Below, in pieces: positions 19,042 to 27,192 of a stretch of DNA of 53,847 bases (its first letter is position 1; every line of letters starts with the position of its first letter). Under the pieces are notes generated by a model. The model ran no database searches, was not told the origin of the DNA, and saw only the letters and a program-made list of their open reading frames with translations. The position numbers were made by a program, and so were the translations under genes. Origin of the DNA: Mycobacterium pinniadriaticum (GTDB taxonomy: Bacteria > Actinomycetota > Actinomycetes > Mycobacteriales > Mycobacteriaceae); NCBI RefSeq assembly GCF_026242045.1, contig NZ_JAPJDO010000037.1:1-53847 (forward strand). Direction: 5' to 3'.

Positions 19042-20439
19042 CTAGTCGATCTCGCCGGTGAGGCCGAATTCAGCCAGTGTGCGCTCAGCCGATTCACGTA
19101 ACGCGGCTCCGGTGGTCACCGAGCCCGGGTGGTAGCCGCGCACGCAGACGCCGACCTGGTTGAGCTCTGTCGAGGTTCCGACGAAAACATGCAGTTGGCT
19201 GCCCGTTCGCTCCAGCCATCCTCGTGTCATGTTCTGGCTGGCTCCCCGGGCGAACATCGAGTCGCACACCGTGCCATCGGGACGGATCGCCGCCGGGCCG
19301 GTATCGCCGAGACTTGAACACACGGCCGGTCGGTCAGGGTCGCTGACCGCGTAGTCGACCAGATGCTTCCATGCCCGCTTCGGCGTGAAAGGCGTCAGCG
19401 CAACGAGCTCCGCCGACTCGTCGTCGGTGCCCTCGGCAGCCTTCAGTGCTTGTTTGATGGCGGCGCGGGCCTCGCCCAGATCCGTGGTCACTCCCGTCGG
19501 GTCGATACCGACCCGGACGAAGGACACCGCGACCGCACGTGCATCGTCGGCCGTGCGGGTATTGACGGTGAGCAGCATTTTGACATCGTCGGCCTCGCCG
19601 TGCAGCCGGCCCATGTGCCGGTCGAGTCGCGCGGTGAACGCCGCGGACAGTGCACTGGCGGTCCCCCCCAGCGCCTCCGCACGGGCATTCCACTCGTCCA
19701 ACGGGATTCGGATCCAGATATTGGGCACGACGATGGGGTCATCCGCGCCGCTGGTCGGCGCGGTGGTCGGCAGCGACGCCTGTGCCTGGGTATGGGCGAC
19801 ATCCTGCTGACGCCGTCGGGCCTCTTTCACCGCCGCCAGGAACGCCCGCCCGACCGCCGGGGCGTCTCGTGCGGTTTCGCCGATGTCTTGCACCAACCCG
19901 CGCAGTCCGGAGCGTGACCGGGGAGGCGGGTATCCCAGGTCGCGGGAAATGCCCCAGAGCGCTTCGGTCACCGCGACGGCAGCACCGATTCCGTCGATGA
20001 CGTAATGGGAGAGCACCAGGCTGATCGCGGTCGACCCGTCGCTGAGCGGAACGACACTGATACGCCAACCCGGGCCGGTTTCGGGATCTATGGGTAGCTG
20101 TGTGCGCTCGTCGAACCAGTCGCCGAGTTCGGCGCGAGGACGAGCGGTGGCGGCGATGTCGATCGGCGCGGGGGCGGGATCTGAAACCCACCGCCACCGC
20201 CCGAAGGGCAGCGGTGATCGTTCAATGAGCCGGCCCATCATGCCCTTACTCAGCTCCTGGCGAAACCGCTCGAGGCCGTCGAGATCGACGTCGTGCTGAT
20301 AGACCCACCCGACCTGCATCACTTCCCGCTGTCCGGCGGCGTGATGCCCCGCGTAGAAGGCCTGGTCCATCAAATCGAGCCGATTGTCCAGCCGTGCGCC
20401 GCCGCTGGATGGCCGTGCAGGACGGTCCTGGATTGTCAT
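19042..20439 (-). CDS. PapA / WS-DGAT-like acyltransferase (condensation-fold)
   Basis: A 465-residue acyltransferase of the condensation-domain superfamily (PapA proteins, wax ester synthase/DGAT). The catalytic HxxxDG motif is present as LSHYVIDGIG (about residue 150); the first His of the WS/DGAT HHxxxDG form is Ser here. Further family-like parts are SPLPFGRWRW near the N terminus, the RLDRHMGRLHG helix, MLLTVNTRT, and GASQNMTRGW near the C terminus. Such enzymes esterify trehalose or other sugars with acyl chains in mycobacterial SL-1, DAT/PAT and polyphleate pathways. The ATG at 20439 follows GAGG; the frame is open further upstream to 21120 but that part overlaps the sulfotransferase on the other strand. 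Position next to mmpS-mmpL-mmpL suggests it loads an acyl group onto the lipid being exported. Substrate not deducible. Confidence 0.82.
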   Translation of the reverse strand: MTIQDRPARPSSGGARLDNRLDLMDQAFYAGHHAAGQREVMQVGWVYQHDVDLDGLERFRQELSKGMMGRLIERSPLPFGRWRWVSDPAPAPIDIAATARPRAELGDWFDERTQLPIDPETGPGWRISVVPLSDGSTAISLVLSHYVIDGIGAAVAVTEALWGISRDLGYPPPRSRSGLRGLVQDIGETARDAPAVGRAFLAAVKEARRRQQDVAHTQAQASLPTTAPTSGADDPIVVPNIWIRIPLDEWNARAEALGGTASALSAAFTARLDRHMGRLHGEADDVKMLLTVNTRTADDARAVAVSFVRVGIDPTGVTTDLGEARAAIKQALKAAEGTDDESAELVALTPFTPKRAWKHLVDYAVSDPDRPAVCSSLGDTGPAAIRPDGTVCDSMFARGASQNMTRGWLERTGSQLHVFVGTSTELNQVGVCVRGYHPGSVTTGAALRESAERTLAEFGLTGEID

Positions 20440-20637
20440 TGATGAGCCTCCGTTGGCACTGGGTTCGCCCGCGATACCCGCTAGGGCGTCGGCGTCGAGG
20501 GGGCGGACCAAACTGACACGGCCGTCAGAGTAGCCGACCGGAGGTTGTCCGATGGCGGATGTCGTGCCTCGGTCAACTGGTCCTCCGGGACGGTCCAATA
20601 CCTTGTCGAAGCACTCGGGGGAACCTATTCTGCGGCT
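20440..20637. promoter_or_regulatory. Divergent intergenic region, papA-like gene / sulfotransferase
   Basis: The two genes start back to back here, so promoters for both directions are expected. No -10/-35 pair is clear enough to place. The exact right border depends on which start the sulfotransferase uses. Confidence 0.35.
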
Positions 20638-21666
20638 GTGATCACAAGCCGGCCCAGCGCCGAGAATCCCGCCGGAAGAGCTCAACGGGCTGAGCAGTCG
20701 GGGACTCGGACCCGACCGGTCGCGCTTTTCGTGTTGGGCAACGGCAGGTCCGGGACGTCGGCGTTGGCGCGGGTCCTGTCCTTGTGCGGTGGCACGCTTC
20801 CCCCCGGTCTGCTGGGAGCCACCTCGGAGAATCCGCGGGGGTTCTTCGAGGCGCGCGCCGTCATCCATCTCAACCAGGCGATCCTGCACGACCACGACAG
20901 CTCCGGGTATGACATGGCGCTGGACCGGTACCAGGACGGTGAATTCGACGCCCGACGCAATGCCATCTGGGTCGCCAAACTTAGGGACTATCTCCGCAGC
21001 CTGCCACCTGCTCCGGTGCTGGTGATCAAGGAGCCGAAGACAACGACGGTGTCCGATATCTGGTTCGAGGCGGCCCGCCAGGCCGGGTTCGACGTCACGG
21101 CCGTCGTCGCGGTTCGCCATCCGGAAGAAGTCATCGCATCGCTCGCGAAGCGCACCAACCAGCAGAATTACGTCGAGGCCTCACCGGAACTCATCTGTGC
21201 GTGGTGGCTGAAATACAGCCTGCTGGCCGAACGGAACACCCGCGGTGTACCGCGGGTGTTCGTCGAATACACCAATCTCCTGGAGGATTGGCGCCGCGAA
21301 CTCGAGCGCGTCTCCACCGCGCTCGCCATTGATCTCGACGCCCCGAACGAGGAGGACGTCGATGAATTTCTCACTCCGGATCTGCGGCATCATCAAACCT
21401 GTGGCCCGGTGACGGAGCCCTTCGGTTCCGATTGGATTGGCACCGTCTATGAGACGTTGGCTGCGGCCGCTGGGGACGAGCCCTGGGACGAGGCCGCGCT
21501 CGATCGCGTCTTCGAGGAGTACGCGGTCAGTGAACGCGGGTTTCGGCAGGCGTTCAAGGATTCCCGGCGCTACCGCAATCTGGACCGGCTATTGCCGCCG
21601 TTCGTGGTGAAGCTGGGGCTCGAGACGCTGGCGCTGGCTCACCGGCGCCGGGGGACGTGGGCGTAA
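20638..21666 (+). CDS. PAPS-dependent sulfotransferase family protein
   Basis: The protein (342 residues from the GTG at 20638) has a P-loop-like 5'-phosphosulfate motif, FVLGNGRSGTSALARVL (near residue 34), and a later VAVRHPEEVIASLAKR that fits the 3'-phosphate-binding strand/helix of sulfotransferases. LVIKEPKTT lies between, also family-like. The family moves sulfate from PAPS to a hydroxyl of a carbohydrate or lipid; mycobacterial examples act on trehalose (Stf0), menaquinone (Stf3) and GPL sugars. The start is uncertain: the frame is open from 20545 (TTG), no ATG is available, and the GTG at 20638 has GGGGGAA but 14 bases away. No PAPS-synthesis genes lie in the window. It is divergent from the papA-like gene, and the next gene in the same direction is a glycosyltransferase 121 bp on. 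Confidence 0.8.
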   Translation: MITSRPSAENPAGRAQRAEQSGTRTRPVALFVLGNGRSGTSALARVLSLCGGTLPPGLLGATSENPRGFFEARAVIHLNQAILHDHDSSGYDMALDRYQDGEFDARRNAIWVAKLRDYLRSLPPAPVLVIKEPKTTTVSDIWFEAARQAGFDVTAVVAVRHPEEVIASLAKRTNQQNYVEASPELICAWWLKYSLLAERNTRGVPRVFVEYTNLLEDWRRELERVSTALAIDLDAPNEEDVDEFLTPDLRHHQTCGPVTEPFGSDWIGTVYETLAAAAGDEPWDEAALDRVFEEYAVSERGFRQAFKDSRRYRNLDRLLPPFVVKLGLETLALAHRRRGTWA

Positions 21667-21787
21667 TTCCGGTCGGCGGGGCGCCGGGCCGGGCAGCCTT
21701 TTGTGGCCCAAGGCTCAGGTGGATCGTTCGACGCCGGGTTACGCTGCCGGGCGGCTGAGCCAGGGACGGAAGGGCCGGGAGCGTTCG

Positions 21788-23062
21788 ATGAAAATTGTGC
21801 TGGCTTTTTACGGAACTCGCGGGGACGTCGAGCCGGGGATGGCTGTTGGCCGTGAGCTGATGCGCCGCGGTCACGATGTGCAGATGGCCGTGCCGCCCGA
21901 CCTGGTCGGCTCGGCCGAGTCGGTGGGCCTTACGGCGGTCACCTATGGACCCGACACCCGGTCGTGGCTGGAAAACACCCGCGACTTCTGGGGCTATTTC
22001 TTCCGCAACTTCTGGCGAGTGCGCGACGTACAGAAGTTTCTCCGGGAATCCCGGGAGCCTGGGCTGCGGGCCTGGGGGGAGATGAGCAGGACGCTGGTTC
22101 CGGTCGCGGCCGGAGCAGACCTGCTGGTGACCGGTGTCAGCTACGAGGAGTTGGTCTTCGACGTCGCCGAATACTGCGGCGTTCCGCTGGCCACCGTGCT
22201 GTGGTTTCCGATGCGGGTCAACGGCAAGCTTCTGCCCAGACTGCCTGATCCGGTGGTGCGCGCGGCGATGAAGGCGGCCGAGTGGCGAATCTGGTTCGGG
22301 GTCAAGAAGGTCGTCGACATGCAGCGCCGTGAATTGGGTCTGCCGCCGGCGACGGGCCCTGTGCCGGGTCGGATCGCCGAACGTGAACTGCTGGAGATCC
22401 AGGCCTATGACGAGGCGCTGTTCCCGGGGCTGGCGGCCGAATGGGCACGATGGGACGGCCAACGCCCCTTTGTTGGCACCCTGACGCTGGAGTTGGTCAC
22501 CGAAGCCGACGCGGACGTCATGTCCTGGATTACCGCGGGGACCCCGCCGATCTGCTTCGGATTCGGCAGCATTCCCGTGGAATCGCCCGCCGACATGGTC
22601 GCCATGATCGCGGGAGCCTGCGCGCAGGTGGGCGAGCGTGCCCTTGTCTGCGCCGGTTGGACCGACTTCAGCGATGTTCCGCAGTTTGACCACGTCAAAG
22701 TGGTGGGCGCGGTGAATTACGCGACGATCTTCCCGTCCTGCCGAGCTCTTGTGCACCACGGCGGCGCGGGCACCACCGCGGCCGGTCTACGTGCCGGGGT
22801 CCCGACGCTGGTGCTCTGGATGGCCGATGTTCAGGGGATGTGGGGAGCGGCGGTCAAAGGGTTGAAGGTAGGCACCTCGCGACGGTTTGCGGCCACGTCC
22901 GAGAAGACACTGGTCGCCGATCTGCGCACGATTCTGGCGCCGGAATACCTGACCCGTGCCCGTGAACTGGCAGCCAGGATGACCACACCCGCTGACAGCG
23001 TGACGAACGCTGCCGACCTTCTGGAAGATTTCGCCCGCACCAAGCAGGCTGCGCCGACCTGA
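21788..23062 (+). CDS. GPL-type glycosyltransferase (GT1 family), copy 1
   Basis: A 424-residue nucleotide-sugar-dependent glycosyltransferase of the GT-B fold. The N terminus MKIVLAFYGTRGDVEPG is the acceptor-domain signature of the GT1 group that includes mycobacterial Rv1524/Rv1526c and the GPL rhamnosyl- and talosyltransferases. The C-terminal donor motif is LVHHGGAGTTAAGLRAGVP. The ATG at 21788 is preceded by CCGGGAG at good spacing, and all five copies in the window start at this same point (MKxVL); the open frame upstream to 21701 is not conserved. It is followed 87 bp later by a TylF-like methyltransferase, an arrangement repeated at 27193-29406. Sugar and acceptor cannot be read from sequence. 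Confidence 0.92.
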   Translation: MKIVLAFYGTRGDVEPGMAVGRELMRRGHDVQMAVPPDLVGSAESVGLTAVTYGPDTRSWLENTRDFWGYFFRNFWRVRDVQKFLRESREPGLRAWGEMSRTLVPVAAGADLLVTGVSYEELVFDVAEYCGVPLATVLWFPMRVNGKLLPRLPDPVVRAAMKAAEWRIWFGVKKVVDMQRRELGLPPATGPVPGRIAERELLEIQAYDEALFPGLAAEWARWDGQRPFVGTLTLELVTEADADVMSWITAGTPPICFGFGSIPVESPADMVAMIAGACAQVGERALVCAGWTDFSDVPQFDHVKVVGAVNYATIFPSCRALVHHGGAGTTAAGLRAGVPTLVLWMADVQGMWGAAVKGLKVGTSRRFAATSEKTLVADLRTILAPEYLTRARELAARMTTPADSVTNAADLLEDFARTKQAAPT

Positions 23063-23149
23063 CGATCCGATCCGGGAAAACGCCGCAAACTGACGTCGCT
23101 GCAAGTTTAGACTCAGCGCCGACATGCTGGCATGCGAGATAGGGCCGTT

Positions 23150-23965
23150 TTGACCATCACCGACTACGACGTGCGATCTCTGTACCTCGACCTGCTCCGA
23201 CGCAACCTGACCAGGTTCGGAATGCATGAGCGGATGCCATCGGACTGGCCGTTGCGGCGTCGTCTCCTTCTCAAGGCGGCCAATACCTTCGGCCCCAAAC
23301 TTCGCGGTGCCGGCGTGCGTGGGCAGAACTATCGCGAAGCGGGCCTGGATTGGCCGGCCGAAGCCGAGACCATGATCGGCATGAAGAGGCTCACCAGCCT
23401 GCAGGAGTGCGTGGAGACGGTGCTGGCCGATGACGTGCCCGGCGACCTCGTCGAAACCGGCGTGTGGCGCGGCGGCGCGTGCATTCTGATGCGCGCGGTC
23501 CTCGCCGCCTACGGAGATACCACACGCAATGTGTGGTTGTGTGACTCCTTTCAGGGGGTCCCACGTTCGGACACCGAGAATTACAAGGCGGACAAAGGGA
23601 TCAGGGCAGAGTTGGCCGCGGGCATCCTTGGGGTCTCCGAGGCCGACGTCAGGGCGAATTTCGAGCGCTACGGGCTGCTGGACGACCAAGTCCGTTTCCT
23701 CCCGGGCTGGTTCAAGGACACGCTGCACGACGCCCCGATCGAACGCATCTCTGTGTTGCGACTCGACGGCGATCTCTATGAATCCACGATTCAGGCCTTG
23801 GACGGCTTGTACCCGAGGTTGTCGCCCGGAGGATTCTGCATCGTCGATGACTACCTTGCTGTGAAGGCGTGTGAGAAGGCCGTCACCGACTACCGCGAGA
23901 AGCACGCCATCACAGAGGAAATCGTCGATATCGACGGGACGGGTGTGCTGTGGCGCAAGAAATGA
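23150..23965 (+). CDS. TylF/macrocin-type sugar O-methyltransferase, copy 1
   Basis: A 271-residue SAM- and metal-dependent O-methyltransferase. SAM-binding GDLVETGVWRGGACILMRA is followed by the acidic DSFQGVP, LRLDGDLYEST and CIVDDYLA motifs that bind metal and acceptor in TylF-like enzymes. Relatives in GPL loci (Rmt/Mtf) methylate rhamnose hydroxyls. The start is taken as TTG at 23150: similarity with the second copy (28594) begins exactly there (LTITD), and AGGG lies 5 bases upstream; an in-frame ATG at 23132 is the alternative. It sits between a glycosyltransferase and a convergent hydrolase 5 bp away. Confidence 0.9.
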   Translation: MTITDYDVRSLYLDLLRRNLTRFGMHERMPSDWPLRRRLLLKAANTFGPKLRGAGVRGQNYREAGLDWPAEAETMIGMKRLTSLQECVETVLADDVPGDLVETGVWRGGACILMRAVLAAYGDTTRNVWLCDSFQGVPRSDTENYKADKGIRAELAAGILGVSEADVRANFERYGLLDDQVRFLPGWFKDTLHDAPIERISVLRLDGDLYESTIQALDGLYPRLSPGGFCIVDDYLAVKACEKAVTDYREKHAITEEIVDIDGTGVLWRKK

Positions 23966-23970
23966 TGCCG

Positions 23971-24804
23971 TCAGGTCCAACTACGTAATCTGTTGCGACT
24001 GTTCAGTGCCCGGAAGGGAGACCGACATCGGGGCGTTGGTAGTCCAATCTCAGGAGGCAATGCCGTGCGAGAGAGCCACGCGTCGACGGTGCGGGAGAAC
24101 AGGTCCGGATTCTGTAGGGGCCAGTCGTGGCTCATGCCGATCGCGACTCTGTCGAGTCCCTTAGGCATTGATCGCGCGAGAGTTGCGGCCCAGCGGCGCA
24201 TCAAGTCCAGCTCGTTGTCTCCAAATACGAATAATGTTGCTACGTCGGTCTTGTCGAGCCCTTCGGGAATGGTGAATCCCGCCGACGCCACGGCGATGTG
24301 GGCGAACTGCTGGCCTGAATTAAGGCGTGCGTCGTCCCGGTAGCTGGCATTCGCGGCTGCGTGGAGCGGATTCCAGTGGCGGGTGATCAACAGCCACCGA
24401 AACAAGGCGGTGCGGGCGAGCAGCCAGGCTACGCGTCGCGTCAGTTCCACAGCGGGCATCGTGTTGACGACGCTGCTACAGAGCACAGCCCGGTCGATGA
24501 GTTGTGGCTCGGTGGCCAACAGCTGAATGCCAACCTGGGCCCCGAGCGAGTAGCCGACCAGGTGCGCTCGTCCGGTCCCGACTCGGGTGCGGATAAGGTC
24601 CGCCACGGCGTCAGCGGCTCGCTTCATGTCGAAGGGTCCCTGCTGAAAGCTTCTCCCATACTGAGGCAAATCGGGTACAAGGCAGCGGTACTGCCGCATC
24701 CGTTCGACCACAGGTTGCCAAGTCCAGCCGCTCATGAGCCCGCCGTGCAGGAAGACGATGGTGGGCGCGTCAGTCGGGCCGGACTCGCGTATGAACAGAT
24801 CCAC
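23971..24804 (-). CDS. Alpha/beta-hydrolase fold protein
   Basis: A 277-residue alpha/beta hydrolase. The oxyanion region FLHGGLMSGWTWQPV, the PDLPQYGRS turn, the nucleophile elbow GYSLGAQ (Ser near residue 118) and a late MSHDWPLQNP with the probable catalytic His are all visible, with acidic residues in FGDNELD. It has no signal peptide, so it should be cytoplasmic. The GTG start at 24804 lacks an obvious ribosome site. It is the only minus-strand gene in the 20.6-29.4 kb block, convergent with the methyltransferase and divergent from the oxidoreductase. A lipase, esterase or editing thioesterase role is possible; the substrate is unknown. Confidence 0.85.
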   Translation of the reverse strand: MDLFIRESGPTDAPTIVFLHGGLMSGWTWQPVVERMRQYRCLVPDLPQYGRSFQQGPFDMKRAADAVADLIRTRVGTGRAHLVGYSLGAQVGIQLLATEPQLIDRAVLCSSVVNTMPAVELTRRVAWLLARTALFRWLLITRHWNPLHAAANASYRDDARLNSGQQFAHIAVASAGFTIPEGLDKTDVATLFVFGDNELDLMRRWAATLARSMPKGLDRVAIGMSHDWPLQNPDLFSRTVDAWLSRTALPPEIGLPTPRCRSPFRALNSRNRLRSWT

Positions 24805-24920
24805 ATAGGCGATGTTATGCGTGCCTGCGGGCGCACCCCCCGGCGATCGAGGCTGTCGTCAACTGGTAACTAATCAGATCGCTCGTCCACAACAAACTCC
24901 TGACTGCTAGCATCGCGCGC

Positions 24921-25919
24921 GTGAGTAACGACGGGGGGTCGGTGCGGATCGGGATCCTGGGGGCAGCGAACATCGCGCCGGCCGCGCTGATCGATCCGCA
25001 GAAGGACAACCCCGAGGTCGAGGTGGTTGCGGTGGCCGCGCGGGATGTAACACGCGCGCGGGCTTTTGCGGCCAAGCATGGCGTTGCTCGGGTGCATGAC
25101 AACTACGAAGCGCTGATTGCCGATCCTGATATTGATGCGGTGTACAACCCGTTGCCAAATGGGTTGCACGGCCGGTGGACTCGGGCCGCGCTCGAGGCAG
25201 GCAAGCATGTGTTGTGTGAGAAACCGTTTGCGGCGAATGCCACCGAGGCCAGAGAGATCGCACAGGTGGCGGCGAAGTCAGGAGCGGTGGTGATGGAGGC
25301 GTTTCACTACCGCTATCACCCCCTCGCATTGCGTGCTGAGGAGATTATCGCTTCGGGCGAACTGGGCACTTTACAGCGGGTGGACGCTGCCTTTTGTTTT
25401 CCACTACCGAAGTTCTCCGACATCCGCTATAACTACTCCCTCGCGGGCGGCGCCACCATGGATGCCGGATGCTATGCCGTCCATATGCTACGTACGTTCG
25501 GCGGTGCAACGCCGGAAGTTATTTCGGCGGAAGCGAAATTGCGCGATCCCCGGGTGGACCGCGCGATGAGGGCCGAGTTGCGTTTCCCTGCGGGGCACAT
25601 GGGTCGGCTCCGCTGCTCGATGTGGTCCGCCGACGTGCTCAGGATAAGCCTCAACGTGGTCGGTGACCGCGGCGAACTGAGGGTGCTCAACCCGGTGTTG
25701 CCTCAGATTTATCATCGCCTTTGGGTGCGATCGGGCGACACTAAGCGTGTCGAGCGTTTTCCGCGCCGCTCGACGTACGCGTATCAGTTGGATGCGTTCG
25801 CCGGAGCGGTACTCCGAGGAGAGCCGGCCAAGACGATGGTCGAGGATGCGATCGAGAACATGACGGTCATCGATGCGATCTACCGCGCCGCTGGTCTTCC
25901 CCTCCGAGAGCCGAGTTGA
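24921..25919 (+). CDS. Gfo/Idh/MocA-family oxidoreductase, copy 1
   Basis: A 332-residue NAD(P)-dependent oxidoreductase. The Rossmann start is VRIGILGAANIAPAAL, and CEKPFAANATEA holds the EKP motif in which Lys is catalytic in this family. The second half (YNYSLAGGATMDAGCYAVH) is the usual mixed beta-sheet domain with the DxGxY-type active-site segment. Such enzymes oxidise or reduce sugar hydroxyl/keto groups on nucleotide sugars or free sugars. The GTG start at 24921 opens the frame after the divergent intergenic region. The next gene is a close paralogue, so a tandem duplication is likely. Involvement in making a modified deoxysugar is inferred from context. Confidence 0.9.
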   Translation: MSNDGGSVRIGILGAANIAPAALIDPQKDNPEVEVVAVAARDVTRARAFAAKHGVARVHDNYEALIADPDIDAVYNPLPNGLHGRWTRAALEAGKHVLCEKPFAANATEAREIAQVAAKSGAVVMEAFHYRYHPLALRAEEIIASGELGTLQRVDAAFCFPLPKFSDIRYNYSLAGGATMDAGCYAVHMLRTFGGATPEVISAEAKLRDPRVDRAMRAELRFPAGHMGRLRCSMWSADVLRISLNVVGDRGELRVLNPVLPQIYHRLWVRSGDTKRVERFPRRSTYAYQLDAFAGAVLRGEPAKTMVEDAIENMTVIDAIYRAAGLPLREPS

Positions 25920-26050
25920 GGTCGGCTACTAACGGTAATGCCAATTCCGGCCACACCAGCTGGAACGTTCTTTAGTATCGCGTCGGCGGTGGCGAGCCCC
26001 GGTTTTGGCGCGGGCACTGCCTTCGGTTACGCAATGAGAAGAGAGACACA

Positions 26051-27049
26051 ATGCCAGACAGCGCGGGCCCGGTTCGGATCGGCATCTTGGGCGCCTCAAG
26101 TTTTGCGCCGACGACGATGATCAATCCGGCGAAGGGGAATCGTGATGTCACGGTAGCCGCGGTGGGAGCCCGTGATCAGCCCAGTGCCGATCAGTTCGCC
26201 GCCAAGTACGGTATTCCCAAGGCCTATGGCAGCTACGAGGCGCTGATCGAAGATCCCGACTTGGACGCCGTCTACGTTTTGGTGCCCACCAGCATGCATG
26301 GGAAGTGGGCAAAGGTTGCGATCAATTCGGGCAAGCATGTGTTGGTTGAGAAGCCCTTCACTGCCAATGCCGCGGAGGCTCGCGAGATCGCCGAGCTGGC
26401 TGCCAAGTCGGACCGTGTGGTGATGGAGGCGATTCAGTTTCGTCATCACCCGTTGACTAGGCGTGTCGAGCAGATCCTCGCCTCGGGCGAGCTGGGCACG
26501 TTGCAGCGAGTCGATGTCACCTTGTGCGTTTTGCTGCCGACGTTCAAGGCCAACTGCTACAACTACGACCTTGCCGGCGGCGCGATGATGGACGCGGGAA
26601 GCTACGTGGTCAACATGGCCCGCACGTTCGGTGGTTCGACGCCGGAAGTTGTTTCGGCACAGGCGAAACTGCAGAAGCCCCGCGTAGACCGCGCTATGAC
26701 GGCCGAGTTGCGGTATGCAAGCGGCCACACCGGTCGACTGCGCTGCGCGCTCTGGTCCGCGACAACATTTCGGGCAGTCGCCAAAGTGGTGGGCGAAGAT
26801 GGTGAACTGCGGGTCATCAGCCCGGCAGCACCGCACATCTTCCCGCTGCTTTCAGTCCGGTCAGCCAACGGGAGGCGGACCGAGCGCTTCTCGCGTAGGC
26901 CCACCTACTCCTATCAGCTCGATGCGTTCGCCGGCGCGGTGCTGCGAGGAGAGCCGGTTCGGACGTCGCCTCAGGAAGCGGTTGAGAACATGAGTGTAAT
27001 CGATGCGGTTTATCGCGCTGCGGGTCTTCCCATCCGCGAACCGAGCTGA
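26051..27049 (+). CDS. Gfo/Idh/MocA-family oxidoreductase, copy 2
   Basis: Paralogue of the preceding oxidoreductase, with the same 332-residue length and the same landmarks: VRIGILGASSFAPTTM, VEKPFTANAAEA, CYNYDLAGGAMMDAGSYVVN, and the same C-terminal AAGLP[IL]REPS. Both halves align without gaps by eye. Differences cluster in the acceptor half (for example MEAFHYRYH in copy 1 against MEAIQFRHH here), which may mean different substrates. The ATG at 26051 follows AGAAGAGAGAC. It is separated by 131 bp from copy 1 and by 143 bp from the next glycosyltransferase. Confidence 0.9.
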   Translation: MPDSAGPVRIGILGASSFAPTTMINPAKGNRDVTVAAVGARDQPSADQFAAKYGIPKAYGSYEALIEDPDLDAVYVLVPTSMHGKWAKVAINSGKHVLVEKPFTANAAEAREIAELAAKSDRVVMEAIQFRHHPLTRRVEQILASGELGTLQRVDVTLCVLLPTFKANCYNYDLAGGAMMDAGSYVVNMARTFGGSTPEVVSAQAKLQKPRVDRAMTAELRYASGHTGRLRCALWSATTFRAVAKVVGEDGELRVISPAAPHIFPLLSVRSANGRRTERFSRRPTYSYQLDAFAGAVLRGEPVRTSPQEAVENMSVIDAVYRAAGLPIREPS

Positions 27050-27192
27050 CGAACAGCGTGTTGCCCAGAGCAGGGCAACGCGACAGCCAGACGCCGAAAC
27101 ACTTACTTGACCGTCAAAAAACTGCGATACTGCCCGGTGTTCTTGATTGTGATCGTGTGTGCGCGCATGAGCCTAAGGGGTTAGAAGCCGCG

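Noticed and set aside
19042..20439. Reading the PapA-like protein as a free-standing NRPS condensation domain
   Set aside because: It has HxxxDG, common to both, but the N- and C-terminal segments and the mmpS-mmpL context fit PapA/WS-DGAT enzymes better and no carrier domain or NRPS is nearby.
21554..23980. Two long minus-strand open frames (about 400 codons each) opposite a glycosyltransferase and a methyltransferase
   Set aside because: Both lie over genes with intact catalytic motifs; translations are Gly/Arg/His-rich and motif-free.
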